64,000 nucleotides of DNA, taken from contig OY783192.1 of the NCBI GenBank assembly GCA_963678675.1, forward strand, positions 18,661,215 through 18,725,214. The letters are read 5' to 3'. This stretch comes from Xiphydria camelus. Lineage: Eukaryota; Arthropoda; Insecta; Hymenoptera; Xiphydriidae. Below, piece by piece: positions 22,762 to 31,779 of this stretch. The notes beneath the pieces were generated by a model, which saw only the letters and a list, made by a program, of their open reading frames with translations, did not search any database and was not told the DNA's origin. Both the position numbers and the translations under genes were made by a program. Numbering within the stretch: position 1 is the first letter of the stretch; the number at the start of each line of letters is the position of its first letter.

Positions 22762-23365
22762 ATTTACCAACGTTGTTCTATAACCGGGGTACAGTTGTAC
22801 CCGCATAGTAAAATCGTGTATTAAAGGCTCTCTAATACACGATGCTTGGTCCCGTTAGTTTATATTTGGAATCCGTAATACAATAGAAAAATGAGGGTCC
22901 ATTCGCAGGTGTATTAGGGTACAAGATATTATCCCTTTGGATTTTGGCTATATTAGGAAAATATTTTACAGGTACTTTAAAATTGTTTTATACACAAAGA
23001 AACGTATACAAATAATAAAATATCAATGCTATGCTGAGACTAACTAAAGTAAGTTAAGATTTGGCTAAGAACGCAAGCCGAGCCTGGTCCACGAGAGTAT
23101 TTCAGATAAGAATATCTTATTGCACATGGTAAATAAACAGATCGAATTACAAAGTCGATCGACACTGTCGACCAAACGGTCGTAAAACGCGTCCTCACTG
23201 AGTCGACACTGTCGATCGACACTCGTCGGCTTAAGATCCTGCTCTTCAGTGTCCTTTCAGTTTCCCGAGTGTAAAGGTGTATACGCGAAAGAAAAAGTAT
23301 TTTTCTATCTCCTGTGCTTCGTACAATGAGCGTTTGTTTAGAATAAACTGTTTTTTTCTTGTTGC
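22762..23365 (+). other. Inner piggyBac 5' region
   Basis: Non-coding. Near 23155-23225 a cgatcgacactgtcgac motif and its rearranged copy gtcgacactgtcgatcgac lie about 40 bp apart, a possible internal binding region. No convincing promoter element identified. Confidence 0.45.
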
Positions 23366-25141
23366 GTGTATACTATGGAAAAGTTATCACCAAAAGAATT
23401 TGAAAAGTTAAATGATGAAGAAAAGGAAAATTATTTGAATCAGTTGCTAGGGCCGTTTGAATTAGAAGAATCTTATGCGTCTGATAGCGATGACGAGGAG
23501 TGGTTTCCAGAAGCAGAAAAAGAGGATTCTGAGATTTCGGATACATATACAACCGATGAAAGTGAACAAGGGGGGGAAAGTCGCAGCGGCAACGAGGGAC
23601 AAGGGACAAGTGAACAAGGGCAGAGAGACATTGAAGCAGATTCTAGTGATGATGAGAATAGAGACAGTGATACGGAGATGGGTGATGATGACACGTCTCA
23701 AGCGAGAGATGAAACTCTACCTGCAGTGATCGCCAGCAGTACAAGTTTTGTGGGAAAAGATAAAACTGTTTGGACTCGAACACCAGTAAGTCAGCACCAA
23801 GTGGCTGTTCATAATATAGTACGGCAAAGAAGTGGCCCGCATCGATGTACAGAAAATTTATCAATACTGAATACATTTAAGAAAATATTAAATACTGAAA
23901 TCGTTGAAATTATCGTTCGTTGTACCAATCGGAAAGCAAAAGAAGTATATCGAAAATACAACGAGAAGAATCCTACAAGCACGCAGAGAGTATGGAAAGA
24001 TTTGACGTTGAGCGAGTTTTACGCATTTGTAGGAATTTTAATCATGGCCGGTGCTAATAATTCCAATACAGACCATACCACCGAAATGTGGAAAACGACT
24101 TCAAATCCACTGTATCGAGCGACGATGGGTATAAATCGTTTTTGGAATATCCTTCGATTTATTCGATTTGATAATACTACTACTCGCGCTGAACGCTTGA
24201 AGACTGATAAGGCAGCTGCTATTCGCGATATTTGGACCATATTTAACACCAATTTATCTGCCATGTACAGGCCAACTGAAAGTCTAACCGTTGACGAACA
24301 GCTTTTAGCGTTTCGTGGCAGAACGAAATTCACACAGTATATCCCATCTAAACCGGCCAAATACGGAATTAAGATTTGGTGGATATGCGATGTTGCAAAC
24401 TCCTATCCATTGACTGGCCGAATTTATACAGGAAAAACTACAAATAAACGAGAAGTCAATCAAGGTGAAAGAGTCGTTAAAGAATTGGTTGTACCTTACA
24501 AAGGATCGGATCGAAATATATCAATGGACAATTTTTTTACGACTCTGCCACTTGCAAAGTTTCTGCTTACGTGGAATCTAACTATAGTCGGAACTTTGAA
24601 AAAAAAGAAGGCTTATATTCCACAAGAAATGGCTGCTTCAAAAAATCGGGAAGAATTTTCAACTCTATTTGGTTTTCATGAAAAAGTGACTTTGTGTTCG
24701 TATGTGCCAAGAAAGGGAAAAGCAGTCATTTTACTATCTACTATGCATTCTGACACTGCAGTCTCCAACGATTTTATGAAGAAACCAGAAATTATTCAAT
24801 ATTACAACAAAAATAAAATTGGCGTTGATACTATGGACCAGATGTTAGGAAGATACACTACACACAGGAGGACTAATCGATGGCCGCTTGCACTGTTTTA
24901 TAATATTATTGATATCGCATCTCTTGCTGCGTATATTATTTACTATGAAAATAACAAAATGATCAAAAAGAAAACAAATGAACGTAGATTATTTCTACGA
25001 CAGTTAAGTTTACACCTGTGCATGCAGATTATCGAAGACAGGTCGCAAAATGTACAAGCAATGAGGGATTTTAGCACTAAAATTGCCATTGAAAGTGTTC
25101 TCGGCAATCCCGTGAGTGGAGTGGCAGGCGCATCTACATAA
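23366..25141 (+). CDS. piggyBac transposase (DDE_Tnp_1_7), truncated by a stop
   Basis: 591 codons from ATG 23366 (an alternative in-frame ATG follows at 23375). The N-terminal third is acidic and serine-rich, as in the family. The catalytic aspartates lie in SLTVDEQLLAFRGRT (about 24280-24325), NISMDNFFTTL (about 24515-24548) and GVDTMDQMLGRY (about 24820-24855). RTNRWPLALFYNIIDIA follows. TAA at 25139-25141 cuts off the C-terminal zinc domain, which stays open to 25309. The catalytic core is intact, so the protein might cut poorly or not at all without its end-binding domain. The element it encodes sits in the pol gene of the retroelement. Confidence 0.9.
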   Translation: MYTMEKLSPKEFEKLNDEEKENYLNQLLGPFELEESYASDSDDEEWFPEAEKEDSEISDTYTTDESEQGGESRSGNEGQGTSEQGQRDIEADSSDDENRDSDTEMGDDDTSQARDETLPAVIASSTSFVGKDKTVWTRTPVSQHQVAVHNIVRQRSGPHRCTENLSILNTFKKILNTEIVEIIVRCTNRKAKEVYRKYNEKNPTSTQRVWKDLTLSEFYAFVGILIMAGANNSNTDHTTEMWKTTSNPLYRATMGINRFWNILRFIRFDNTTTRAERLKTDKAAAIRDIWTIFNTNLSAMYRPTESLTVDEQLLAFRGRTKFTQYIPSKPAKYGIKIWWICDVANSYPLTGRIYTGKTTNKREVNQGERVVKELVVPYKGSDRNISMDNFFTTLPLAKFLLTWNLTIVGTLKKKKAYIPQEMAASKNREEFSTLFGFHEKVTLCSYVPRKGKAVILLSTMHSDTAVSNDFMKKPEIIQYYNKNKIGVDTMDQMLGRYTTHRRTNRWPLALFYNIIDIASLAAYIIYYENNKMIKKKTNERRLFLRQLSLHLCMQIIEDRSQNVQAMRDFSTKIAIESVLGNPVSGVAGAST

Positions 25142-25309
25142 GCTTCACCTAGACCTCAAGGACCAAAACCAGTTATCGGATCATGCCATCTGTGCTACAA
25201 AGCAGTAATAAAAAAGCGAAGAAAGACGAGAAAATCGTGCGTAAACTGCGAAAGACCTGTCTGCGATGAACATTCAAGAACGTTCTCAAAATGCAATGAA
25301 TGCTTATAA
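25142..25309 (+). pseudogene. C-terminal cysteine-rich domain of the inner piggyBac transposase, after a stop
   Basis: In frame with the transposase and beyond TAA 25139-25141: CHLCYKAV, CVNCERPVCDEH and CNECL, ending TAA at about 25309. This is the RING/PHD-like domain of piggyBac. Only the single stop separates it from the core. Sequence from 25310 to 25667 is AT-rich non-coding with an aataaa-like signal near 25334. Confidence 0.85.
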
Positions 25310-25690
25310 TTTTCATGTTTTTCTTGATTTTTAATAAATAATTATTACCTTTTATACTCAAAGAAGATTATTTATTATTTATTTTATAGTGTTTAATTCT
25401 CTTGCATATAATTTGTGTTGTTCTTGTACAAATTTCCACTATAAACGTCACTCATGTATAATGGGTACAGTTGTACCCTGGTTATTGAAATCCGATATGT
25501 GAACTTCCATGCAGTTTTAAAATTAATTAAAGTTTCAAATTTTAATTTGTAAAAGCATAAATGGATAGTAAATAACCTAAATAGCGATGATCTAGCCGTT
25601 GAAAACATTTTTTTGATTATAACATACAAATTTGTAAGCAAACAGGGCCAAGTGGGTACAGCTGTACCCGGTTATTGACATAAGGGTTAA

Positions 25691-25735
25691 TCATTTTTTC
25701 CTTTATTAAATTTATTGAAGCTCCTGAGTCGATGA
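25691..25735 (-). CDS. pol: Retroelement protease active-site segment, 5' of the piggyBac insertion
   Basis: In a different frame from gag, the minus strand encodes an aspartic-protease motif (LIDSGAS). The inner piggyBac starts at the next TTAA. The rest of protease follows from 22738 downward. Confidence 0.75.
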
Positions 25736-27076
25736 GGTATCGTCCTGGTCTGATGGTTCCTCCTGGTCTCCATATACAGTGCCATAGTCTTCCTCCGGTG
25801 CTGAGGATTCGGTCGTTTTGTACTGGTCTTCGTAATACTCCACTTCCTCCGAGATTTCTTCTTGAATGTTGTTCACTCTCTGGGGTGGTCTCTTTTGTGT
25901 TTGGCTTTGCTGAAAATTTTGCTTCTTATAGCATCGGCTTTCTGAGTGTCCGTTCTGCTTGCAATGTGTGCAGAATAATTTCATTCTATCGAACAACGGT
26001 TTATTCTCCATTCTTTGGAAGTTCTTTTCTACCTGGTCTACGTGCTGTTTGGAGTTCTGCTGCTGCCAAGTTCCGCTTGAAGGTCTGGATAAATAATTAG
26101 GTCGTCTTGTCGTTGGTTGGAACCGATTTGATGTTGGTTGAAGTGGGGGTCGCGTGACGGGATTACTGCGTCGTCGTTCAAGTAAAAAGGTTTCTACCTC
26201 CAGTGCTTCCATACGCGCATCGCGTAACGTTTTCGGGTGCGTGTTTCTGACTGCCATACATATTTCGTCTCTTAATCCTCCGATGTAAGTCTAGACGACG
26301 TTTCTTTCTTCTATCTTAAGTGCAATCCGTGTCTCGGTACGGGAAGTGTCTTCGTCCGCCTCGTTCTGGATAGTATATTTTAAGTCGTTGTAGCGTTCTA
26401 TGAAACGCTTATCATAGCTGCGAACATTCTCGTTTAGCTGTTTGGTGGACATGAGTTTACTGCGTGCCAGTTCATATGACGTGGCTGCTGATACATTATC
26501 CCTAAGTGCTTGGAATAGGTCGCGGTAGCTGTTTATCTCCAGACCGCGGATACTACGTTCGGCTTCTCCGGTAATCTTTTCGTTGACGATAAGATCCAAG
26601 AGTCGGTCGGGTCGCGTGCAGGTGCCGGATGCTCGTTTGCAGGATCGGATAAATTCCTCTACTCCTACGTCGTCGTGTCCCTTAAGTGCTCGTACGTATT
26701 TGATCGCATTCTTAGGAGTTTCAGCGTCCTGTGACGTGACTCTATCTTGCCTTCGTTCCGGTGACGAATCTGGCGTCGACCATCCAGCTTGCCTCTCTCT
26801 TCTCTGTACTTGAGGCATCGATGCGGGTCTGCTGGTATTCGATGCTGGCAGTGCCGTGGGCAATGGTGGTGCTTCATCTTCCGTAATGTCTATTTTCAAG
26901 TGTCTCCAAATGTCCTTGATTTCTTTGGATCTTCTCTCGTTCTCCATTCCTAGCTCCGTTACTCCTGTTTCTATTCTCTCGATTTTCATCGATAATCCTT
27001 CTAGTTTCTCTAATATGAGCATGGTACTCGCCATGTTGTCGTTGATGGATCTTGACGGTGATGTCGCTCTTGACAT
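25712..27076 (-). pseudogene. gag: gag of the env-bearing retroelement, with one in-frame stop
   Basis: Starts at ATG 27076 with a coiled-coil-prone segment (about 26890-27030), then a proline/serine-rich linker and a helical capsid-like region (about 26300-26640). TAG at 26291-26293 interrupts the frame, which remains open afterwards to 25712. Near 25960-26000 there is a CCHC zinc knuckle (CTHCKQNGHSESRC). The C-terminal part is acidic. Pol overlaps in another frame: the protease active site DSGAS is at about 25712-25726, so gag-pol would need a frameshift. Retroelement gag forms the particle shell and packages RNA. Confidence 0.8.
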
Positions 27077-27502
27077 GTTGGGTGCCGTGTAATAGGGATT
27101 CTGGATTCTTCCTACTACGTCGGTGTCACTACTGTCCGTTTCTTCGCTCGTTGGAATCTCTGTCCGTGCGCGATACGTCGCGAATGCCAGCGTGTGACGA
27201 GTTTATAACTTTTATGCCTCGCAAGTTGCTACAAACTTGGTTGCCATAAAAGTTCACAGTCGGTTTTTATTGACGAGGTTCCGAGCTCGCGGGCTGGGTT
27301 CCACGATTTTGCAGGATGCTTACCGCTGTGTTTTTGAAATCTTCTTTGTTCCTTGCAAATGGTGATGTCTCGTTGTGGAGGACGTCCCAGGGTTCGTATT
27401 GGATAGCCTCGATGTGAATTTAAGAAAGTTCAGGGTCCCGGTCGTGGCTAGTTCTTAAACAGTAGCTCGTACCAAGGAATAACTTTCTAAATCGCGAGAA
27501 CT
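27077..27502 (-). other. Retroelement leader between primer site and gag
   Basis: The frame of gag is open for about 40 codons upstream of ATG 27076 but has no earlier ATG. The rest holds no gene; it probably contains the packaging signal. Confidence 0.5.
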
Positions 27503-27520
27503 ATCCTGGCAGGATCGCCA
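27503..27520 (-). promoter_or_regulatory. Primer binding site, complementary to tRNA-Arg
   Basis: The plus strand atcctggcaggatcgCCA equals the 3' end of insect tRNA-Arg(ACG) with its CCA, as I remember it. Three bases (27521-27523) separate it from the 5' LTR. Confidence 0.75.
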
Positions 27521-27523
27521 AAA

Positions 27524-27781
27524 TGTTACGGGGAAATAGTTTCAATTGACTTTTTAAAAAGGGAGGCACTGGCTATACCTGAGTATAGTCAGTGCTAGTT
27601 TATTTCTCTTCTTTTACTAAGTACAATATTATCACTATTTCTAGGAGTCTGTCACAATATGGCACGTGTGTTGTATTGTGCAGAGGAGGACTCTCGAAGC
27701 AGAACTGCCGCCCTAGGTATTTAGGCCGGCTTATATAGGTCACCCGTGGTGAGATAAGGGGGTGCCTATCTACGCTTAACA
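27524..27781 (-). repeat. 5' LTR of the env-bearing retroelement
   Basis: Identical by eye to 17187-17444. It should hold the promoter and poly(A) signal. CCTGC duplication at 27782-27786. Confidence 0.95.
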
Positions 27782-27786
27782 CCTGC

Positions 27787-27863
27787 GACGTTGAGCATGG
27801 AGTAAAAAATTACCATAGGCCACCTTCGCGTAGCACGTGCACAATTATAGGCAGAGCAGAGTT
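27787..27863 (-). pseudogene. Outer piggyBac transposase, middle piece
   Basis: Minus-strand reading KLCSAYNCARATRRWPMVIF followed by YSMLNVAG: the conserved block after the third catalytic aspartate. It is bounded on one side by the ACGT-rich element (TA at 27864-27865) and on the other by the LTR element target duplication. Confidence 0.85.
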
Positions 27864-27865
27864 TA

Positions 27866-29047
27866 CCCAGGTAGCACACTAACGTCGAAATGACGTTTTT
27901 TGAAGGTCAGTTCTGACGTCAGATGACGAAAAATATGACGTCATTTTAACGTCGCCAAGACGGCTTAATTGCACATCCACACGACGTCAGACAAATCACG
28001 TAATAATGACGTTCTACCGTACGTTGTGAAGACGAAAAAAATGACGGTTCTAAAAGGTTAGGTCTGACGTACACCCGGCGTCTTGGATTATGTCGCTGGT
28101 GACTTTTTTTTTAATGTTATTTTTAAACGTACTAACCAATGAACAATTAATTCTCATGCCCTCATTAGCTACGGTAGTGTCTACTCTCGTTAATAAAAGC
28201 ATGAGAATGGATTAATCCATTGATTAGTACGTTTAAAAATAACATTTAAAAAAAGTCACCAGCGACAGAATCCGAGACACCGAGTGTATATCTTTTCATC
28301 GTGAGCGGTCACCCATCCAGCTAGTGTCCGCACTTTTCGCTGCTTAACTTCGTTGATCGGTCGGTGTCCTCGAGTCCTCATCTGCTGCACGCTCCTGTGG
28401 TTAAGAATATTATTACTATGTATTAGTGATCATATAAAGTTTGATGAATAAATGTATATTACTTTTCAATAAGAAAGAGCGTGAAAAAATAAGATTTTAT
28501 AATTGTATTATTCTTTTCTCAACATTTTCCTAATTTATGATTGTCTTTTGATAAATATTCTTGCATAGACGCAAATTGATACTAATATCAATTTGCGTCT
28601 ATGCAAGAAATAAATAATAAATAAATATAAATAAATAAATAATTATATGAATGTTTATTTATCCTACATTAATTGTCTTTCATTTACTTTAATAATCTGT
28701 GCTTTTTAATAAACAGTATAGTTTATAACTTGCTCAACATACTCTGGAGACTAAATGAAATAATTTATTGATTTAATAATTGAACAAATTACAATTTTTG
28801 TCCATTTATTCACAAATAAATTTTAAAGTCCCTATATATGCAGGAGACGGAAATTTTTCTAAGTCTTGTTCGTCATTAAAAATGACGGAAAAGTTCCGTC
28901 AAAAAGACGTTGAATTTTGACGTCCAAGGTACGTCGTAAATATGACGTCCCTGCGACGTTAATATTACGACAACTGACGTCTGAAACCCTATACTGACCA
29001 AAAAATGACGTCTGAGACGTTATTCTAACGTCAGTGTGCTACCTGGG
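27866..29047. mobile_element. ACGT-rich DNA transposon copy 1, TA target duplication
   Basis: Ends CCCAGGTAGCACACTAACGT and GTGCTACCTGGG with TA on both sides (27864-27865, 29048-29049); removal restores the piggyBac frame (GVDTVD to KLCSAY). Both terminal 200 bp are packed with GACGT/ACGTC (about eight on the left and nine on the right). It has no open frame, so it is non-autonomous. A second copy is at 60809-61795. Internal AT-rich region 28420-28850, with a small palindrome at 28560-28610. Confidence 0.85.
28072..28286. mobile_element. 215-bp MITE inside the ACGT-rich element
   Basis: Same family as 6565-6777 (CACCCGG..., gtcgctggtgactttttt, mirrored). TA flanks it, and the sister element copy at 61009-61020 shows the uninterrupted site gatgTAtatctttt. 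Confidence 0.9.
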
Positions 29048-29049
29048 TA

Positions 29050-30347
29050 TCTACCGTGTCTACTCCGCTCTTAGTACTATTATAGGTAGTTATTATGTCA
29101 GGTTTCCCTGTTTCACTGTCAATAGCATCATCACGATGTAAACTTGACATAAGCAAAACATTTTTGCGCTTTTTTGGAATATAAGAGACGAGTGTACAAT
29201 TCTCGTGAAACGCAAACATTGATGACTTCTCAGGACGATTTATTGGACGAGAAAACTCTATAGGAAGCTCTTTTTTATTTTTTCGAACCGTTCCTACGAG
29301 AGTCATCCTGAAATTCTTTTTTAGATTTTCTATAAGCTTAAAACTAGTAAACCAATTATCGGTTGTTACATTCCTCCCAGTGCCTCTCACAGGTTCACAC
29401 ATTCTTTCGACAACGGCATCTGGAGAATTATTTACCTCCCAAGGACCTGTAGGCTGCTTTCCAACATATACTTCCATGTTGCAAGTATAGAATACTTTGG
29501 GGTCACAAAGAGCAAAAATTTTAATTCCGTACTTATTTGGCTTGTTTGGTATGTATTGACGGAAAATACATCTGCCCCTAAAAGCCTCCAATTTTTCATC
29601 AACTGTGACGTAGTGGAAAGGTGTAAATGCACTTTTACATTTGTCGACAAACAAGTCAAATATGTCTCGAATCGGTGCTAATCTATCTAGGGACCTTCTA
29701 GCTTCACGGGTTTCAAGATCGTCAAACCGTAAGTGCCGCAGTAGAAATCTAAATCTTTGTTGGGACATAGACAGCCTAAATATCTCGATACCGGTGCCAT
29801 CGACTCCCCAAAGATCTTCAATATTCAAGTGATTGCTCTTCATTACCCCAGCCAAATATAATAGCCCGATCAACGCTTGTAATTCTACAGTATTTGTTAT
29901 TTTAGCATCACGTTCGCGAGAATATTGATCTTGAGCAGCCTGAATATGTTTATTCGTGTTCTCTACGATAATTTTAAGCACATTTTCAGAAAAGAAATAC
30001 TGCCATATCGCCAATGGAGTTTTTAGTGTTTTAACAATTCCTTTTGGACCGGGTAAGTGGGTAACTAAATTTTCTGACCGGGTTCTTACATTTTTTGGAG
30101 GACAATGTTTTCTCCATTTAGTAATTCGATCTCTACCAATGAAAAGTGAATCAACAGCCTCTTGCGAAACATCCTCTTCATTATCAGAAACATCTTGTTC
30201 GCTATCTGTTTCATGCATATCCAATTCAACAGTATCCTCTTCTCCCTCATCGCAGTCATCTAAAGGTGGTTCCTCTTCGTCAGAAGATTCTAAGCATTCT
30301 TGCATTAACTTATGTAGCTGCTCTTGCTCTTTCTCATACGATGCCAT
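29050..30347 (-). pseudogene. Outer piggyBac transposase, N-terminal and catalytic piece
   Basis: Starts at ATG 30347 (MASYEKEQEQLHKLMQEC) with an acidic serine-rich N-terminus. Catalytic aspartates lie in YVTVDEKLEAFRGR (about 29585-29625) and NVTTDNWFTSF (about 29345-29378), and the third in GVDTVD just at the break (about 29052-29070). NPNKYGIKIFALCDPK-type sequence is typical of piggyBac. The frame is open for about 430 codons and is broken only by the ACGT-rich element; the remaining pieces are 27787-27863 and 16830-17181. Confidence 0.9.
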
Positions 30348-30495
30348 ACTAAAAATTCACTGCCTATGTAGTAACAATTACAACAAAAATGATCTAAAAG
30401 TACATACCCTTATCACGGAATATACTAAAAATTCACTGCCTATGTGTAGTAACAATTATAACAAAAATTATCTAAAAGTACATACCTTATCACCG
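30346..30495. repeat. 75-bp direct duplication before the outer piggyBac gene
   Basis: atactaaaaattcactgcctatg... occurs at 30346 and again at 30421, with tatctaaaagtacatacc in both. It lies in the 5' UTR of the transposase. Confidence 0.85.
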
Positions 30496-30791
30496 AAGAA
30501 AACACCGAAGAAGAGAAAAGAAATTGGTATTATTTTTGTCACGTCACTGGTCGCTGCGGACTCTCAGTCCATAATCCCGAATTATTCGTCAAAGCGCTAA
30601 ACCATCCGCCTACTCAGTCAATCACGCACTAACAGATGCCATTACCCGAAGGTACTGAGAAGCACGATACTTGGAGGGGGAAGCTGATGAAATTATCGTC
30701 CAATAACGATTGTTGCGGAGCGAGAGACCGCGCGCGACCACTGAAAGGTTAAGAATTCGCGTGGCGCTAATATGACGTCACAAATAATTAC

Positions 30792-30968
30792 CTCTTCTAC
30801 AACTGCTCCGCCGTGTTCTATGACTTCTGGATTACAAGAGACATCTAGATTCGTTTGAGATTCATCAGGATTGGTTGATTGCTCCAAAAATTTCATAAGT
30901 GGAAACCAGTGCACTGTTGGCTTATAAACATCGTCTCCATCTGCACCACTCTTAAGGCTGTTTAAAAT
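30792..30968 (-). CDS. MADF-BESS protein, exon 2
   Basis: Minus strand after tttttgtag: ILNSLKSGADGDDVYKPTVHWFPLMKFLEQS, matching the C-terminal part of a MADF domain (the SG-G-D-Y-P-W/F pattern), then an acidic linker ending VVEE before gtaatt. 59 codons, phase 0 on both sides. The following intron reaches exon 3 at 7702 and now holds over 23 kb; without the nested insertions it would be about 1.5 kb. Confidence 0.75.
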
Positions 30969-31260
30969 CTACAAAAAGTAGTGAGAGAAAAATTAGACTG
31001 CGTTATGCATAACTTGAATAAACGCCAAGTCGCCAATTTCGAGATAAGATCGCTATGTAGTGCCTATAGATGTAATCTGATTATGGAAAAATAATGGGCT
31101 TATTGAAACCTTTCTTTTAAAAGAAATTATCACAAACGCTAAACGCCAATATGCTACATAATTTTCCAATTATAGGAGTATTTTGTACCATTTATATGTA
31201 TAAGCTAGTTTATTGTTATTATACCTATAGGAAATAAACAAATGTAGTTCTTATTAGTAC

Positions 31261-31504
31261 CTTCATTTTTTCTGCTAAATATTGGCTTCTCAAACCGTTG
31301 ATCTTTTTCTTCACATCCTCTACTGTGCAACCATCACCGCTAGTCGCACTGATTGCATCAGCGATTTTTTTTATACACATTCAATCTTTTATTTCGATTT
31401 TTATAATCTTGATGGTAACTATTATATAACATTTCATATCCCTCGTACTCCGATATTAATAATGCTGTTGATGCAATGTTCCACACAAATTTGCCTTCCG
31501 ACAT
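31261..31504 (-). pseudogene. MADF-BESS protein, exon 1, with a homopolymer frameshift
   Basis: ATG at 31504: MSEGKFVWNIASTALLISEY, then YEMLYNSYHQDYKNRNKRL, then after a break KKIADAISATSGD and VEDVKKKINGLRSQYLAEK, ending AAG before gtacta. This is a MADF (Myb/SANT-like) DNA-binding domain. An A8 run at about 31365-31372 is one base too long for the frame, which could be decay or a sequencing slip. The exon is the first of three of the Harbinger second gene. Confidence 0.7.
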
Positions 31505-31779
31505 CTTGGTATTCAACTTGTTCGAAGGACCGAACAAATCATGTTTGAGGAGGGAGAGAGAGTGGAATCGGGTTCAAGAGGAAAACGCGGGTTGACGGAT
31601 GCGAGGAAACTGGGGCGAGAGAAACTGGACTTTATTCCACAGTTAACAATTAACGCTTGTGAACACTGAGAATGAGTGCGGTGCGTGGTCAAGGGAGGAA
31701 GATCTCGCGAGGAGCTGAGCAGAAAGCGACGCGCACTCGGAGACGAATTTTTCTCAACTGATGGGAAGCGGGTAGAAAG

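Larger units (their letters stand above)
22743..25686 (+). mobile_element. piggyBac transposon (inner), 2944 bp
   Basis: 19-bp terminal inverted repeats, CCCTTATGTCAATAACCGG and complement (25668-25686), with TTAA on both sides (22739-22742, 25687-25690). Internal palindromes gtacarctgtac lie near both ends. It interrupts the retroelement pol gene on the opposite strand without loss of bases. It carries one transposase gene on the plus strand. Confidence 0.95.
17187..27781 (-). mobile_element. Env-bearing Ty3/gypsy-like LTR retroelement (insect errantivirus-like)
   Basis: Identical 258-bp LTRs (17187-17444, 27524-27781), a 5-bp CCTGC duplication, a tRNA-Arg primer site, a short purine tract, gag, pol and env in order on the minus strand. 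The length without the nested piggyBac is about 7.6 kb, usual for errantiviruses. Identical LTRs mean a recent insertion. Breaks in this copy: a stop in gag (26291-26293), two stops in env (19233-19235 and 17815-17817), and the piggyBac inside the protease region. It is therefore a defective endogenous copy. Confidence 0.9.
16518..30748 (-). mobile_element. piggyBac transposon (outer), 14.2 kb with nested insertions
   Basis: Ends are a 15-bp inverted repeat, CCTTTCAGTGGTCGC at 16518 and its complement ending at 30748, each next to TTAA (16514-16517, 30749-30752), the piggyBac target. A subterminal AGTGGTCGCTGCGGACTC motif occurs at both ends (about 16550-16567; 30549-30566). The transposase gene runs on the minus strand in three pieces (29050-30347, 27787-27863, 16830-17181) because an LTR retroelement and an ACGT-rich transposon have inserted. 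Non-coding ends: 16568-16829 and 30501-30748. Confidence 0.9.

Noticed and set aside
22739..22806. N-terminus of the pol frame starting at 22806
   Set aside because: These residues are translated from the piggyBac terminal repeat; real upstream pol lies at 25691-25735.
23373..23876. Minus-strand frames opposite the piggyBac transposase N-terminus
   Set aside because: Antisense to an acidic, low-complexity coding region; serine/leucine-rich composition is a by-product.
27503..27520. Possible tRNA gene because of the tRNA-Arg match
   Set aside because: Only the 3' 15 bases plus CCA match and they sit next to an LTR; this is a retroelement primer site.
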